NCBI GenBank assembly: GCA_964439835.1
Contig: CAYTPQ010000003.1
Coordinates: 62,001-126,000 of the forward strand
Source of the DNA: JAGNLM01 sp964439835
Lineage (GTDB): Bacteria; Pseudomonadota; Gammaproteobacteria; JAABTG01
Direction of reading: 5' to 3'
DNA: 64,000 nt
Below are positions 52,771 through 61,243 of the stretch, piece after piece. How positions within the stretch are numbered: the first letter of the stretch is position 1; each line of letters starts with the position of its first letter. A program made the translations under genes and the position numbers. The notes beneath the pieces are model-generated. The model made no database searches, was not told the origin of the DNA, and saw nothing but the letters and a program-made list of their open reading frames with translations.

Positions 52771-53295
52771 ATGCGGGCCTTGGACAAGCTGATCCACCTT
52801 TTCCTTGAGGTCCTGCTGCTGCGCAAGGGCCCGCAGGACCTTCCGACCGCGCCCTTCCTCTTGTACCTGACCCTTGGACTCCACGCCCTCTCGGGCGTTG
52901 CCCTCGCCTTCGCGTACCAGCCACCGTTCGCCGCGCTGGCCCTCGGCATCACCGACACCGCGCTGCTGGCGCTGCTCACCGGCTCGTTGCTCTACCTCCA
53001 ACGCCGCCAGGCGCGGCTGGTGCAGACCCTGACGGCGCTGGCCGGGACCGGCTTCGTGCTCGCCCTTGCAGCCCTCGCGCCGACCTGGTGGCTCGCGCAC
53101 GCGCACGAGGCGGGTTCGGAGGCGGGCCTGCCGGCCTTCGCCCTGCTGGGCCTGGTCCTCTGGAGCCTGGTCGTGACCGGCCACGTCCTGCGTCACGCCC
53201 TCTCCGCACCTCTGATCGTGGGGGTGCTGATCGCAATCGTCTTCTACTGGGTGGCCCTCAACGTCCAGGACGCCCTGTTCCCTCTGGCCGACTGA
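52771..53295 (+). CDS. Four-helix membrane protein, unknown function
   Basis: A 174-residue hydrophobic protein of about four to five helices (residues ~28-50, 53-75, 85-108, 120-145, 148-170). A positively charged N-terminus (ALDKLIHLFLEVLLLRKGPQ) precedes them. No motif known to me. It stops 4 nt before mpl, so it probably shares a transcript with mpl and the Lon-N gene. A -10-like TATCAT lies about 30 nt upstream. The leading helix-rich stretch (LDKLIHLFLEVL) looks like an amphipathic tether. A role in envelope or cell-wall recycling is suggested only by position. Confidence 0.7.
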   Translation: MRALDKLIHLFLEVLLLRKGPQDLPTAPFLLYLTLGLHALSGVALAFAYQPPFAALALGITDTALLALLTGSLLYLQRRQARLVQTLTALAGTGFVLALAALAPTWWLAHAHEAGSEAGLPAFALLGLVLWSLVVTGHVLRHALSAPLIVGVLIAIVFYWVALNVQDALFPLAD

Positions 53296-53299
53296 CCGC

Positions 53300-54670
53300 G
53301 TGCATCTCCACATCCTCGGCATCTGCGGGACCTTCATGGGCGGTGTGGCCCTGCTGGCCCGCGCCCGCGGTCACCGGGTGACCGGCGCGGACGCCAACGT
53401 CTACCCGCCGATGAGCGACCAGCTCGCCGAGGCCGGCATCGCCCTCACGGAAGGCTGGGACCCGGCTGCGATCGACCCTACCCCGGACGTGGTGGTGGTG
53501 GGCAATGCCCTGTCCCGGGGTAACCCGTCCGTCGAGTACGTGCTCGACCGCGGCCTGCCCTACGCATCCGGCCCTCAGTGGCTCGCCGAGCAGGTGCTGC
53601 GGGACCGCTGGGTGATCGCGGTCGCCGGCACCCACGGCAAGACCACCACCAGCAGCATGCTGGCCCAGATCCTGGACCGGGCCGGGCTCGACCCGGGTTT
53701 CCTGATCGGCGGCGTCCCCGTCGACTTCGGCGTATCCGCCCGGCTCGGCGGCGGCGGGTGCTTCGTGGTCGAGGCCGACGAGTACGACACCGCCTTTTTC
53801 GACAAGCGCTCGAAGTTCGTGCACTACCGCCCCCGAACCGCGGTCCTCAACAACCTGGAGTACGACCACGCGGACATCTTCCCGGACCTGGCGGCGATCG
53901 AGCGCCAGTTCCACCACCTGGTGCGGACCGTCCCGGGTAGCGGCCTGATCATCCGGCCGGCCGGCGACGAGGCCCTCGACCGGGTCCTCGCCCTGGGCTG
54001 CTGGACGGCGGTCGAGGAGACCGGCAGCTCTGCCGGGTGGGAGGCCAGGCTGCTGGAGGCCGACGGCAGCCGCTTCGAGGTGCGCTGGGCGGGCCAGCCG
54101 GTCGGCACCGTCCAGTGGGGCCTGCTCGGCGACCACAATGTCGCCAACGCCCTGTCGGCGATCGCCGCCGCCCGCCACGCCGGCGTCGAGCCGGCGGCGG
54201 CCTGCGCGGCGCTCGGCGACTTCCGCAACGTCCGGCGCCGGCTCGAGCCGCGGGGACGGGTGAACGACGTGACCGTATACGACGACTTCGCCCACCACCC
54301 GACCGCCATCCGCACCACCTTGGAAGGCCTGCGCCGGCACGTCGGCGGCTCCCGGGTGGTCGCCATCCTGGAGCCCCGCTCCAACACCATGCGGCTCGGT
54401 GTCCACCGGGATCAGCTCGCCGGGGCGCTGGCCCCGGCGGACCTGGCCATCGTCTACGCGCCACCGGACCTCGGCTGGGACGCCTCGGCCGCGGTTGCGC
54501 CGCTCGGGGACCGCGGCCGGGTCTTCGACCGCCTGGAGGACATCGTGCGCCACGCGGCGGACGCCGCTCGGCCCGGCGACCACCTGGTGGTGATGAGCAA
54601 CGGCGCCTTCGGCGGCCTGCACGGCAAGCTATTGCAGGCCCTCGGCGACTCGGCGAGGGTCTCGCCGTGA
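53300..54670 (+). CDS. mpl: UDP-N-acetylmuramate:L-alanyl-gamma-D-glutamyl-meso-diaminopimelate ligase
   Basis: A 456-residue Mur-ligase enzyme. The Rossmann-like start HLHILGICGTFMGGVALLAR binds UDP; AGTHGKTTTSSMLA is the ATP-binding P-loop at about residues 111-124. VEADEYDTAFFDKRSKFVHY and NNLEYDHADIF are central-domain motifs. The C-terminal VYDDFAHHPTAIRTTLEGLR marks Mpl rather than MurC. It re-attaches the recovered murein tripeptide to UDP-MurNAc, in peptidoglycan recycling. The stop overlaps the next gene by GTGA. Length fits the family. A lytic transglycosylase (27366) could generate its substrate upstream in the pathway, though the genes are unlinked. Confidence 0.93.
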   Translation: MHLHILGICGTFMGGVALLARARGHRVTGADANVYPPMSDQLAEAGIALTEGWDPAAIDPTPDVVVVGNALSRGNPSVEYVLDRGLPYASGPQWLAEQVLRDRWVIAVAGTHGKTTTSSMLAQILDRAGLDPGFLIGGVPVDFGVSARLGGGGCFVVEADEYDTAFFDKRSKFVHYRPRTAVLNNLEYDHADIFPDLAAIERQFHHLVRTVPGSGLIIRPAGDEALDRVLALGCWTAVEETGSSAGWEARLLEADGSRFEVRWAGQPVGTVQWGLLGDHNVANALSAIAAARHAGVEPAAACAALGDFRNVRRRLEPRGRVNDVTVYDDFAHHPTAIRTTLEGLRRHVGGSRVVAILEPRSNTMRLGVHRDQLAGALAPADLAIVYAPPDLGWDASAAVAPLGDRGRVFDRLEDIVRHAADAARPGDHLVVMSNGAFGGLHGKLLQALGDSARVSP

Positions 54671-55257
54671 GCCCCCGGACGGTCGCCCTGTTCCCGCTCA
54701 ACACGGTGCTGTTTCCGGAGGGGCCGCTGCCGCTGCGGATCTTCGAGCCGCGCTACCTGGAGCTGGTGAGCCACTGCATGCGCACCGGCGACTGCTTCGG
54801 GGTGTGTCTCATCGAGAGCGGTAAAGAGGTCGGCGAGGCCCCGAAGCCTCACGAGATCGGGACGCTGGCGCGGATCGTGGACTGGCACCGGCTGCCGGAC
54901 GGGCTGCTCGGGATCACGGCGGTCGGCGAGACGCGGTTCCGAATCCTGTCGCACCGGGTGCTGCCGAGCCAGCTGATCGAGGCCGAGGTCGAGCCCCTAC
55001 CGGCCGAGGCGGCGGCGCCTCTCCCGGACGACTTCATCCCGCTGGCCGACTTCCTGCGCCAGCTGATCAAGCACGTCCCGCACCTGTTCAAGGACCAGGC
55101 CCTGAAGTACGGCGACGCCGGCTGGGTCGCCGGCCGGCTCACCGAGCTGCTGCCCTTCCCCCTGGACCACAAGCAGGCCCTGCTGCAGCTCGACGACCCG
55201 CTGCGGCGGCTGGAGCGGGTGCGGGCGCTGATGGGGGCGATGAACGTTCGGTTGTGA
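54667..55257 (+). CDS. LON N-terminal-domain protein (YcaK/BPP1347-like)
   Basis: A 196-residue protein consisting only of the substrate-binding LON N domain: TVALFPLNTVLFPEGPLPLR at the start, then RIFEPRYLELVSHCMRTGDCFG and the later GTLARIVDWHRLPDG. It has no AAA+ or Ser-Lys protease part, so it is not Lon itself. Such proteins are common in gammaproteobacteria but their partners are unknown. It starts with GTG 54667, sharing GTGA with mpl, so it is translationally coupled. A family C palindrome 47 nt after the stop probably ends the operon. Confidence 0.88.
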   Translation: MSPRTVALFPLNTVLFPEGPLPLRIFEPRYLELVSHCMRTGDCFGVCLIESGKEVGEAPKPHEIGTLARIVDWHRLPDGLLGITAVGETRFRILSHRVLPSQLIEAEVEPLPAEAAAPLPDDFIPLADFLRQLIKHVPHLFKDQALKYGDAGWVAGRLTELLPFPLDHKQALLQLDDPLRRLERVRALMGAMNVRL

Positions 55258-55304
55258 TCGGTTGCGCGGCGGCTACAAGACATCGCAAGCCGCGAGGTAG
55301 GCGG

Positions 55305-55414
55305 GCAGGTCCCCGGTACGGTCCCGCGGGACACGCCGCAAGTACATCCCTGTAGGCTCGTCTGCCGCCGTCCCTGGCGTCAGACGGTCCCGCAAGACCG
55401 TACCGGGGACCTGC
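55305..55414 (+). repeat. Palindromic repeat family C, copy 3 (full length)
   Basis: A 110-bp element almost identical to copy 1: same GGTACGGTCCCGCG outer arm and the same GTCTG...CAGAC inner stem, with TACATCCC in place of TACGTCCC in the core. It lies between the convergent Lon-N and SDR genes. The remaining ~190 nt up to 55602 hold no ORF, hairpin or promoter that I can support. Confidence 0.92.
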
Positions 55415-55602
55415 TCGAAGGTTGGCGCGAGAATCCTAGGAGCATGTCGGACTTCGCCGCGCCGCGAGATCCCAGGCGCACAGCTCGAGTTTCTCAATCG
55501 CCATCAGCCCCAGACTTCGCGTAGACGGGCCCAAGTTGCTCACGATCTTCGCTTACCGGGAGTGCCGAAAGCGAGGATGCGAAGAACCGCTCGTCCGGAC
55601 TC

Positions 55603-56472
55603 TCAGGTCTCTCGACGGGAGACGGCGAGGAGCAGTGCGTCCAGGGCCCGGGTCGGCAGCAGGCGGCGCGCGACGGCGAAGAAGCGGGTGGGGACGGTCA
55701 CGGGGTAGCGGGCCTTCGGGCGGCGGCTCTCGAGGGCGTGCACCACCGCGGGGAGGACCGCCTCGGGGCCGAGGGTGAAGGGGGCGACGGGACCGGGGGT
55801 GGTCAGCCGACGCTCCATGGCGAGGTAGGTCTCCCGGTGGGGGCTCGCGTCGCGGCGGACGTTGCGGCGGTAGGCCTCGAAGGCGTGCTCGCGGAAGCGG
55901 CTGCGGATCGGGCCGGGCTCCACCAGGGAGACGTGGATGCCGGTGCCCGCGAGCTCCAGGCGCAGGGTGTCGGTCAGGCCCTCCAGGGCGAACTTGCTGG
56001 CGTTGTAGGCACCGCGGTAGCGCAGGGTCACCAGGCCGAGCAGGGAGCTGTTCTGGATGATGCGACCCTCGCCGCGGGCGCGCATGGCCGGCAGCACCCG
56101 CGTGATCAGCTCGTGGACGCCGAACAGGTTGGTCTCGAACTGCGCCCGCAGGGCGTCCCGGGAGAGGTCCTCCAGGGCCCCGGCCTGGCCGAAGCCGGCG
56201 TTGTTGAATAGCCCGTACAGGCGCCCGCCGGTGCGATCCAGCAGCTGTTCGACGGCCGCGTTGATCGAGCCCGAGTCGTCCACGTCCAGGCGCAGGGCAT
56301 CCAGCCCCTCGCCGGCGAGCTCGGCGACGCTCTCCTCCCGGCGTGCGCTGGCGAACACCCGGTAGCCGCGCGCGAGCAGCCCCCGCGCAACCGCCCGCCC
56401 GATCCCGCTGGAGCAGCCGGTGATCAGGACCGGCCGGCCCTGACCCCGCCCTAGGGCCTTTTCGGTGCTCAT
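55603..56472 (-). CDS. Short-chain dehydrogenase/reductase
   Basis: A 289-residue classical SDR. TGCSSGIGRAVARGL is the nucleotide-binding glycine motif near residues 19-33. FNNAGFGQAG (NNAG) and SSLLGLVTLRYRGAYNASKFAL (Ser and YxxxK active site) are intact. The longer C-terminal region and FEAYRRNVRRDASPHRE resemble SDR152C/YbbO-like membrane-proximal enzymes in enterobacteria. A basic residue after the glycine motif (SARREE) suggests NADPH. Substrate unknown. It is monocistronic and is flanked by family C repeats on both sides (55305-55414 and 56507-56615). Confidence 0.83.
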   Translation of the reverse strand: MSTEKALGRGQGRPVLITGCSSGIGRAVARGLLARGYRVFASARREESVAELAGEGLDALRLDVDDSGSINAAVEQLLDRTGGRLYGLFNNAGFGQAGALEDLSRDALRAQFETNLFGVHELITRVLPAMRARGEGRIIQNSSLLGLVTLRYRGAYNASKFALEGLTDTLRLELAGTGIHVSLVEPGPIRSRFREHAFEAYRRNVRRDASPHRETYLAMERRLTTPGPVAPFTLGPEAVLPAVVHALESRRPKARYPVTVPTRFFAVARRLLPTRALDALLLAVSRRET

Positions 56473-56506
56473 CGGATCAACGCCTGTGAAGAAATTGACC
56501 CGCGCG

Positions 56507-56615
56507 GCAGGCTCCCGGTGCGGTCCCGCGGGACACGCCGTGAATACGTCCCTGTAGGCTCGGATGCCGCCGTCCGGGCGGCATACGTTCCCGCGAAACC
56601 GCCCCGGGATCCTGC
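56507..56615 (+). repeat. Palindromic repeat family C, copy 4 (full length)
   Basis: A 109-bp copy with the intact core TACGTCCCTGTAGGCTCG. The inner hairpin is ATGCCGCC-N-GGCGGCAT. The outer arms are more diverged (GGTGCGGTCCCGCG / CGCGAAACCGCCC). It lies between SDR and pdxH, which share a strand, the one full copy not between convergent genes. Confidence 0.9.
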
Positions 56616-56647
56616 TCGACGGTGTTCCCGAACACTTCTTCGTGGGC

Positions 56648-57235
56648 TCAGGGGTTCAGAAGGCGGGTGTGCCAGCCCCCGTGGCCTTTCTCGTACACGA
56701 CCCGCTGGTGCAAGCGGTGCTCGCCTGCGGTCCAGAACTCGATCCGGTCCGGGACCACCCGGTAGCCCGACCAGTGCACCGGCCGGGGCACGTCACGGCC
56801 GGCGAAGCGGGCCTCGAAGCGGGCGTAGCGCTCCATCAGTTCGTGGCGGGAGGCGAGGGGCTCGGACTGCCAGGAGGCCCAGCCGCCGATCTGGCTCTCC
56901 CGGGGCCGGCTCGCCCAGTAGGCGTCCGCCTCCTCCGGCGCCACCGCCTGGACGTCCCCCTCGACGTTGACCTGTTCCTTGAGCGGCTGCCAGAAGAAGC
57001 AGAGCGCCACGCGCGGGCGCGCCGCGAGCTGTCCGCCCTTGCGGCTCAGGGTATTGGTGTAGAAGACGAAGCCCCGCTCGTCGATCCCCTTCAGCAGGAT
57101 GGTGCGAATCGACGGCTTGCCCGCGGCGTCTACGGTAGCCACGGTCATCGCGGTGGGGTCCGGCAGGTCGGTCTGCATCGCCCGCCCGAGCAGGTTCTGG
57201 AAACGGTGGATGGCTTCGACGTAGAGGTCGGTCAT
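56648..57235 (-). CDS. pdxH: Pyridoxamine 5'-phosphate oxidase
   Basis: A 195-residue FMN enzyme that oxidises PNP or PMP to PLP, the last step of B6 biosynthesis/salvage. MTVATVDAAGKPSIRTILLK opens the split-barrel; GFVFYTNTLSRKGGQLAARP supplies FMN contacts, and VNVEGDVQAV sits at the dimer interface. The C-terminal EFWTAGEHRLHQRVVYEK...RLNP includes the conserved final RLxP that binds PLP. The protein is slightly shorter than E. coli PdxH (218) because the N-terminal tail is trimmed. It follows the SDR-fold gene on the same strand by 4 nt, so they are cotranscribed. PLP users nearby include the decarboxylase at 1347 and MetY. Confidence 0.95.
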   Translation of the reverse strand: MTDLYVEAIHRFQNLLGRAMQTDLPDPTAMTVATVDAAGKPSIRTILLKGIDERGFVFYTNTLSRKGGQLAARPRVALCFFWQPLKEQVNVEGDVQAVAPEEADAYWASRPRESQIGGWASWQSEPLASRHELMERYARFEARFAGRDVPRPVHWSGYRVVPDRIEFWTAGEHRLHQRVVYEKGHGGWHTRLLNP

Positions 57236-57239
57236 GGGG

Positions 57240-58103
57240 TCACCTCGAGGACTCTGCCGCGAGCAGGGCCGCGTAGCCCTCCCGGTAGGTGGGGTAACGG
57301 AAGCGGAAACCGCTCGCGACCAGGCGGTCGTTGCGGCAGCGCTTGTTGCCCCGCTGCGGGCTGGCGGCCGCGTCGCTCACCCGCCCCGGCCGGGCAACGC
57401 CCATGCGGTCCGCGAGCCAGTCCCGCACCTCGCAGTCGGCGGCGGGGGCGCCGTCGACGCCCAGGTAGACCGGGTCCGGGGCCTGCAGTTCGAGCACGTG
57501 GCGAAGGACGCCGGCGCAGTCGTCCCGGTGGATCCGGTTGGTGAAGCGCGGCGGGGCCTCGACGCAGGGCTCGCCTCGGCGCACCGACTCAATCAGGCGC
57601 GTGCGGCCCGGACCGTAGATCCCCCCGAAGCGCACCACGACGGCCGGGAAGGGCCCCGAGCGGGCGGCTGCCTCGCCTTCGAGCACCCGCTGGCCCGAGA
57701 AGCCGGAGGGCTCCGTCGGCGAGGCCTCGTCGACCCACTCCCCGGCGCCCTGGCCGTAGACCGCGGTGCTGGAGACGAACACGAAGCGCCGCACCGGCCG
57801 CCCCGCAAGGGCCTGGAGCAGGTTCCCGACGCCGTCCAGGTAGGCGGCCCGGTAGCCGGCGTCGGAGAAGCCGTCCGCCGCGGCGGCGTAGACCACCTGG
57901 TTGATGCCCGGCGGCAGCGTAGCGAGGGTCTCCGGCCGGGACAGGTCGGCTGCGATAGGACCGATCGCGGGGGGCAGACCCGTGGGGTCGCGCCGCAGGC
58001 CCCATACCCGGTAGCCGGCCGCTGCCAGGTCGAGCCCGAGGGCCGTGCCCACGTCGCCGCAGCCGGCAATCAATACCTCACCGTCGCTCACGCCTGCCTC
58101 CAA
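57240..58103 (-). CDS. NAD(P)-dependent epimerase/dehydratase-family (YeeZ-like) protein
   Basis: A 287-residue extended-SDR-fold protein. VLIAGCGDVGTALGLDLAAA gives an atypical nucleotide motif (GCGDVG in place of GxxGxxG). FVSSTAVYGQGAGEWVDE has the Ser/Tyr segment, and VVRFGGIYGPGR and NRIHRDDCAGVLRHVLEL follow. The overall order is that of YeeZ-type enzymes, which are called putative NADP-binding dehydratases. PdxH begins 4 nt after its stop, so it is first of a two-gene transcript with pdxH. Substrate unknown; no link to B6 metabolism is established. The divergent trmH begins 53 nt away. Confidence 0.82.
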   Translation of the reverse strand: MEAGVSDGEVLIAGCGDVGTALGLDLAAAGYRVWGLRRDPTGLPPAIGPIAADLSRPETLATLPPGINQVVYAAAADGFSDAGYRAAYLDGVGNLLQALAGRPVRRFVFVSSTAVYGQGAGEWVDEASPTEPSGFSGQRVLEGEAAARSGPFPAVVVRFGGIYGPGRTRLIESVRRGEPCVEAPPRFTNRIHRDDCAGVLRHVLELQAPDPVYLGVDGAPAADCEVRDWLADRMGVARPGRVSDAAASPQRGNKRCRNDRLVASGFRFRYPTYREGYAALLAAESSR

Positions 58104-58156
58104 ACCGGCCGCGCGCCGGTGACGCCGCCCGCGGGCGGGCCGATAATCGCTGCCCC

Positions 58157-58819
58157 ATGACTCACCACCGATACCTCCGGGCCCGCGAGGTCCTCGAGCG
58201 CCGCCAGCCGGACCTCACGGTCCTGCTCGACAACGTGCACAAGCCCCACAACTTCTCGGCGGTCCTGCGCACCTGCGACGCGGTCGGGGTGTTCGAGGCC
58301 CACGCGGTGTGGCCGTCGCCGCGCCTGCGCCCCCACCAGGGGCGGGCGGCGGGGACCGACCGCTGGGTCTACGTGCGCACCCACCCGAGCGTCGAGGCGG
58401 CCATCGCGCAGCTGAAGGCCACGGGCCACGCCGTCGTCGCGGCCCACCCCGCGCCCGGCGCGACCGACTTCCGGGCGGTGGATTATACCCGGCCGACCGC
58501 GCTGCTCCTCGGCGCCGAGCTGCTCGGGGTGAGCGAAGAGGCCCTGGCGCTGGCCGACGCCACCGTGGTGATCCCCCTGGCGGGCATGGTGCCCTCCCTG
58601 AACGTCTCGGTCGCGGCGGCGGTCATCCTGTACGAGGCCCAGCGCCAGCGGGCCGCCGCGGGCCTCTACGATTCCCCCCGCCTGGACCCGCGCCTGCGGC
58701 ACGAGACCCTGGTCGAGTGGCTGCAGCCCGACGTCGCCGACTACTGCCGGCGGATGGGGCTGGCGTTCCCGGAGGTGGAGGAGGACGGCACCGTCGCTCG
58801 GCTTCCGGTTCACGGCTGA
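58157..58819 (+). CDS. trmH: tRNA (guanosine-18-2'-O)-methyltransferase
   Basis: A 220-residue SPOUT methyltransferase. The N-terminal half opens RQPDLTVLLDNVHKPHNFSA with RTCDAVGVFEAHAVW. The C-terminal trefoil-knot region has LLLGAELLGVSEEAL and VIPLAGMVPSLNVSVAAAVIL, where the asparagine and serine residues of the knot bind SAM. The NxxxAxRTxxA-like start and the size fit TrmH (SpoU), which methylates ribose of G18 in tRNA. It is distinct from RlmB-type enzymes, which have a longer N-terminal domain. Cytoplasmic, monocistronic, convergent with the aminopeptidase-family gene. Confidence 0.92.
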   Translation: MTHHRYLRAREVLERRQPDLTVLLDNVHKPHNFSAVLRTCDAVGVFEAHAVWPSPRLRPHQGRAAGTDRWVYVRTHPSVEAAIAQLKATGHAVVAAHPAPGATDFRAVDYTRPTALLLGAELLGVSEEALALADATVVIPLAGMVPSLNVSVAAAVILYEAQRQRAAAGLYDSPRLDPRLRHETLVEWLQPDVADYCRRMGLAFPEVEEDGTVARLPVHG

Positions 58820-58878
58820 GACCGGGGACGAACGGACCGCGTGGAAGGCCTGTGGGGAGGTGCGCCCCCCGCCGGTCG

Positions 58879-60048
58879 TCATCGCGGCGGGGCGCCGCTC
58901 CCACCCGGCCAGGCCGGCCTGACCTGGCTTCCCAGGCTCTGCTTCTCCGCGGTCTTGAGTTCTGTTGCGGGGGCTTCTTGCAAGCGGTCGCGGCGGATGT
59001 CCCGGGGCAGCCGGGTCAGGTCGACCACCGCCCGGTAGAAGGCCGGAAGGTCGCCGCCGTGGCGGTCGAGCAACGCCCGGAATCCGGGGGCCAGCTCGTG
59101 GTAGGTCGTGATCGCGACGAGCCGGGCGTTGTTGGGCACTTCCGAGCACCAGCGCCGGTAGCGCGCCTGCTCCGCCGCGTTGAGCCCGAGGTCCTGGCAG
59201 GACTCGTGCAACTCCCGGAACACCGCCCCTTTTTCCCGCCGCATCGCCTCGGCCGGCAGGTCGGAGGCATAGACCGCGGCGAGGCGGCCCCGCGCAGCGA
59301 GCACGCGCGCCAGGACGTCGCCGCGCCGCAACCGGGCGTGGTCGTAGGCCGCCACGACGTCCGCCGCCCCCTGCGCGACGAGCCAGCGCCGCACGCCCTC
59401 CTCTTCCACGGTCACGGCGAAGGCCTCGTTGAACGCCGTGTCGTCCCGGACGTAGGCGACCTGGTGGGCGAGCTCGTGGAAGATCAAGCCGGCCAGCTCG
59501 GTGTCGGGCCATGCCAGGACCCCCCCAGGGAGCGGGTCGTCGAACCAGCCGAGGGTCGAGTAGGCCGCGACGCCGCCCACGTGGACGTCGTGGCCCTCGG
59601 CCCGCAGGGCGTCGGCGTACTGCAGCGCCTCGGCCTCCTCGAAGTAGCCCCGGTAGGCAACGCAGCCGGCCACGGGAAAGCACCAGGTCCGCGGCGTCAA
59701 CGAGAATTCCGGCGTAGCGACGACGGCCCAGGCGACGTAGCGGCGGCCGAGGTCGGCGTAGGTCCGGTAGCTGCCGTTGTCGGGCAGCCCGAGGGATTCG
59801 GCTGCGAACGCCCGGGCCGCGGCGGCGTACTCCAGCCGCGCGCGCAGGGGCTCGGGCGTGCGGGGGTCCGCCACCGCCGCCTCGAGAGGCTGCCTCGCCG
59901 CCAGCAGGGCCGCCTGGCCCGAGACTGAGCGAGCGTAGTAGCTGAACTCCCCGCACCCGGCGGCCAGCAGGCTGAAGAGAAGTACGCCGGCCCTGGGGAA
60001 CCAGGGGTCGCGCCGTCGGATCGAAGGATTCAGGGAGCCCGGGCCCAC
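58879..60048 (-). CDS. Lipoprotein of the aminopeptidase (Aminopep) family
   Basis: A 389-residue exported protein. The signal ends in LAAGC with the lipid-modified cysteine at 32. The zinc motif HELAHQ lies in the second half, followed by a glutamate-rich ...FNEAFAVTVEEEGVRRWL helix. FEEAEALQYADALRAEGHDVHVGGVAAYSTLGWFDDPL holds strongly conserved family stretches (shown here in part: GVAAYSTLGWFDDPL). Homologues are annotated as putative aminopeptidases of unknown substrate. It would be anchored in the periplasm or outer membrane. It is alone on its transcript. The last ~25 residues are unconserved and rich in Gly/Pro. Confidence 0.82.
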   Translation of the reverse strand: MGPGSLNPSIRRRDPWFPRAGVLLFSLLAAGCGEFSYYARSVSGQAALLAARQPLEAAVADPRTPEPLRARLEYAAAARAFAAESLGLPDNGSYRTYADLGRRYVAWAVVATPEFSLTPRTWCFPVAGCVAYRGYFEEAEALQYADALRAEGHDVHVGGVAAYSTLGWFDDPLPGGVLAWPDTELAGLIFHELAHQVAYVRDDTAFNEAFAVTVEEEGVRRWLVAQGAADVVAAYDHARLRRGDVLARVLAARGRLAAVYASDLPAEAMRREKGAVFRELHESCQDLGLNAAEQARYRRWCSEVPNNARLVAITTYHELAPGFRALLDRHGGDLPAFYRAVVDLTRLPRDIRRDRLQEAPATELKTAEKQSLGSQVRPAWPGGSGAPPR

Positions 60049-60103
60049 CGGGCCACGCTAGCGCGCGCGGCAGGCGACCGGCAAGGAGGGTGTTCAGCTA
60101 CAA

Positions 60104-60130
60104 GGGCCCCGGGGCACAGGGCCCCGGGCC
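60104..60130 (-). terminator. GC-rich hairpin after the small Cys-rich membrane protein gene
   Basis: On the minus strand GGCCCGGGGC and GCCCCGGGGCC can pair with a one-base bulge, about 10 bp, with a CCTGT loop, 11 nt beyond the stop at 60141. The following bases are CTTG, without a U-run. It could equally be a general structural element. Confidence 0.45.
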
Positions 60131-60140
60131 GAGTGCACGG

Positions 60141-60383
60141 TCAGTTGGCAACGCAGGCCTCCTCGGCGCAACGGGTGCCGTTGCCGGTGAGCCACTCGCG
60201 CAGCGCGCAGAGCTTGCAGCTGACGGCCTGCTCGAACAGGCTCATCAGCGCACCGGAGAGGATCAGCGCCCAGAACACAGGCTCGATCCACGGTTGCTGA
60301 AGCTGGCTGCCCGGCCCGTAGACCAGAACGGACCCGATACCGACAAGGGTTGCTGCACTCAGACCACCAATGAGATACGCCAT
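60141..60383 (-). CDS. Small membrane protein with a cysteine-rich C-terminus (80 residues), unknown
   Basis: Two hydrophobic helices (residues ~2-24 and 35-53) are followed by a soluble tail with four cysteines: SCKLCALREWLTGNGTRC and then EACVAN. The CxxC plus C...C layout could hold a metal or form disulfides. GAGAGG lies 9 nt before the ATG. A -10-like TATATT overlaps the 16-bp palindrome at 60421, so expression looks regulated. No family is recognised. Divergent from the HAD hydrolase gene. Confidence 0.65.
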   Translation of the reverse strand: MAYLIGGLSAATLVGIGSVLVYGPGSQLQQPWIEPVFWALILSGALMSLFEQAVSCKLCALREWLTGNGTRCAEEACVAN

Positions 60384-60420
60384 TGTTTTGACCTCTCGTT
60401 AAATGTTAGCTGTGACTAAT

Positions 60421-60436
60421 ATAAGCGCGCGCTTAT
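60421..60436. promoter_or_regulatory. Perfect 16-bp palindrome ATAAGCGCGCGCTTAT, candidate operator
   Basis: It lies in the gap between the divergent small membrane protein and HAD genes. On the minus strand its end overlaps TATATT, a fair -10 box about 45 nt before the ATG of the small gene. This suggests a dimeric repressor site; the cognate regulator is not encoded in the window. Confidence 0.55.
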
Positions 60437-60521
60437 GGTTCTGTCAAAGGCGGACCGGACGTCCGTCCCCGAACCGCGACGGGGTTCTCAGTCTTCGTCC
60501 CCCGCGTCCTCACTGAACGTC

Positions 60522-61226
60522 ATGGGTAGCCACCGGCCGTTCCGAGGTATCACGTTCGACCTGGACGACACGCTGTACGACAACGTGCCGGTCCTTCAGC
60601 GGGCGGAGCAAGCGGTGCACGACTGGCTCGCGGAGCACTACCCCCGCCTCGCCGCGCGCTACGACCCACCCGGTCTGCGCGAGCTGCGGCGAGCCCTGGC
60701 GGTCGCCCAGCCGGGCCTGCGGCACGACGTGACGACGTTGCGCAAGCGTGCCATCGCGCTGGCCGCCCGGACTGTGGGTTACGGCGAGGAGGTGGCTGAA
60801 CACGCGTTCGCCGTGTTCTGGGAGGCACGCAACCAGGTGGAGCTATACGAGGAGGTAAGGCCGGTCCTGGCAGGGCTGCGCGGTCGTTACACCCTGGGGG
60901 CGCTGACGAACGGCAACGCGGACCTGGGGCGCATCGGCCTCGCGCCGTTGTTCGACTTCGCACTCAGCGCCGGCGCGGTCGGCGCCTCCAAGCCCGAGCC
61001 GCCGATGTTCCTGGAGGCCCTGCGGCGCATCGGCGCAGGGCCCGAGGCAACGGTCCACGTCGGCGACGACCCGGTGGCGGACATCGGCGGGGCAAAGGCG
61101 GTCGGGATGCGGACGGTCTGGGTCAACCGTCACAGCCACCCGTGGCCGGGCGGCGACCCGCCCGACGCGGAGATCAGGGGCCTCGGCGATCTGCTGGGTG
61201 TCCTCGCTGCCCTAGAGGGTGCTTAG
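60522..61226 (+). CDS. HAD-superfamily hydrolase, YigB/pyrimidine-nucleotidase-like
   Basis: A 234-residue phosphatase. The motif I nucleophile is ITFDLDDTLYD at about residues 9-19 from ATG 60522. Motif II is ALTNGN, motif III the lysine in GASKPEPPMF, and motif IV VGDDPVADI. The helical cap lies between motifs I and II (C1 type). It resembles YigB (FMN phosphatase) and related haloacid-dehalogenase-like hydrolases. ATG 60522 was chosen since the residues ahead of it, from ATG 60435, are low-complexity; the earlier ATG lies right at the palindrome. It may dephosphorylate FMN or a related small phosphate. Followed by a collapsed family C hairpin, which probably ends transcription. Confidence 0.83.
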   Translation: MGSHRPFRGITFDLDDTLYDNVPVLQRAEQAVHDWLAEHYPRLAARYDPPGLRELRRALAVAQPGLRHDVTTLRKRAIALAARTVGYGEEVAEHAFAVFWEARNQVELYEEVRPVLAGLRGRYTLGALTNGNADLGRIGLAPLFDFALSAGAVGASKPEPPMFLEALRRIGAGPEATVHVGDDPVADIGGAKAVGMRTVWVNRHSHPWPGGDPPDAEIRGLGDLLGVLAALEGA

Positions 61227-61243
61227 CAGCTTCCGGGGCGGTC

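Noticed and set aside
58820..58878. A GGGGAGG...CCCCCC hairpin as a trmH terminator
   Set aside because: The stem is short with weak pairing and no T-run, so it was not listed.
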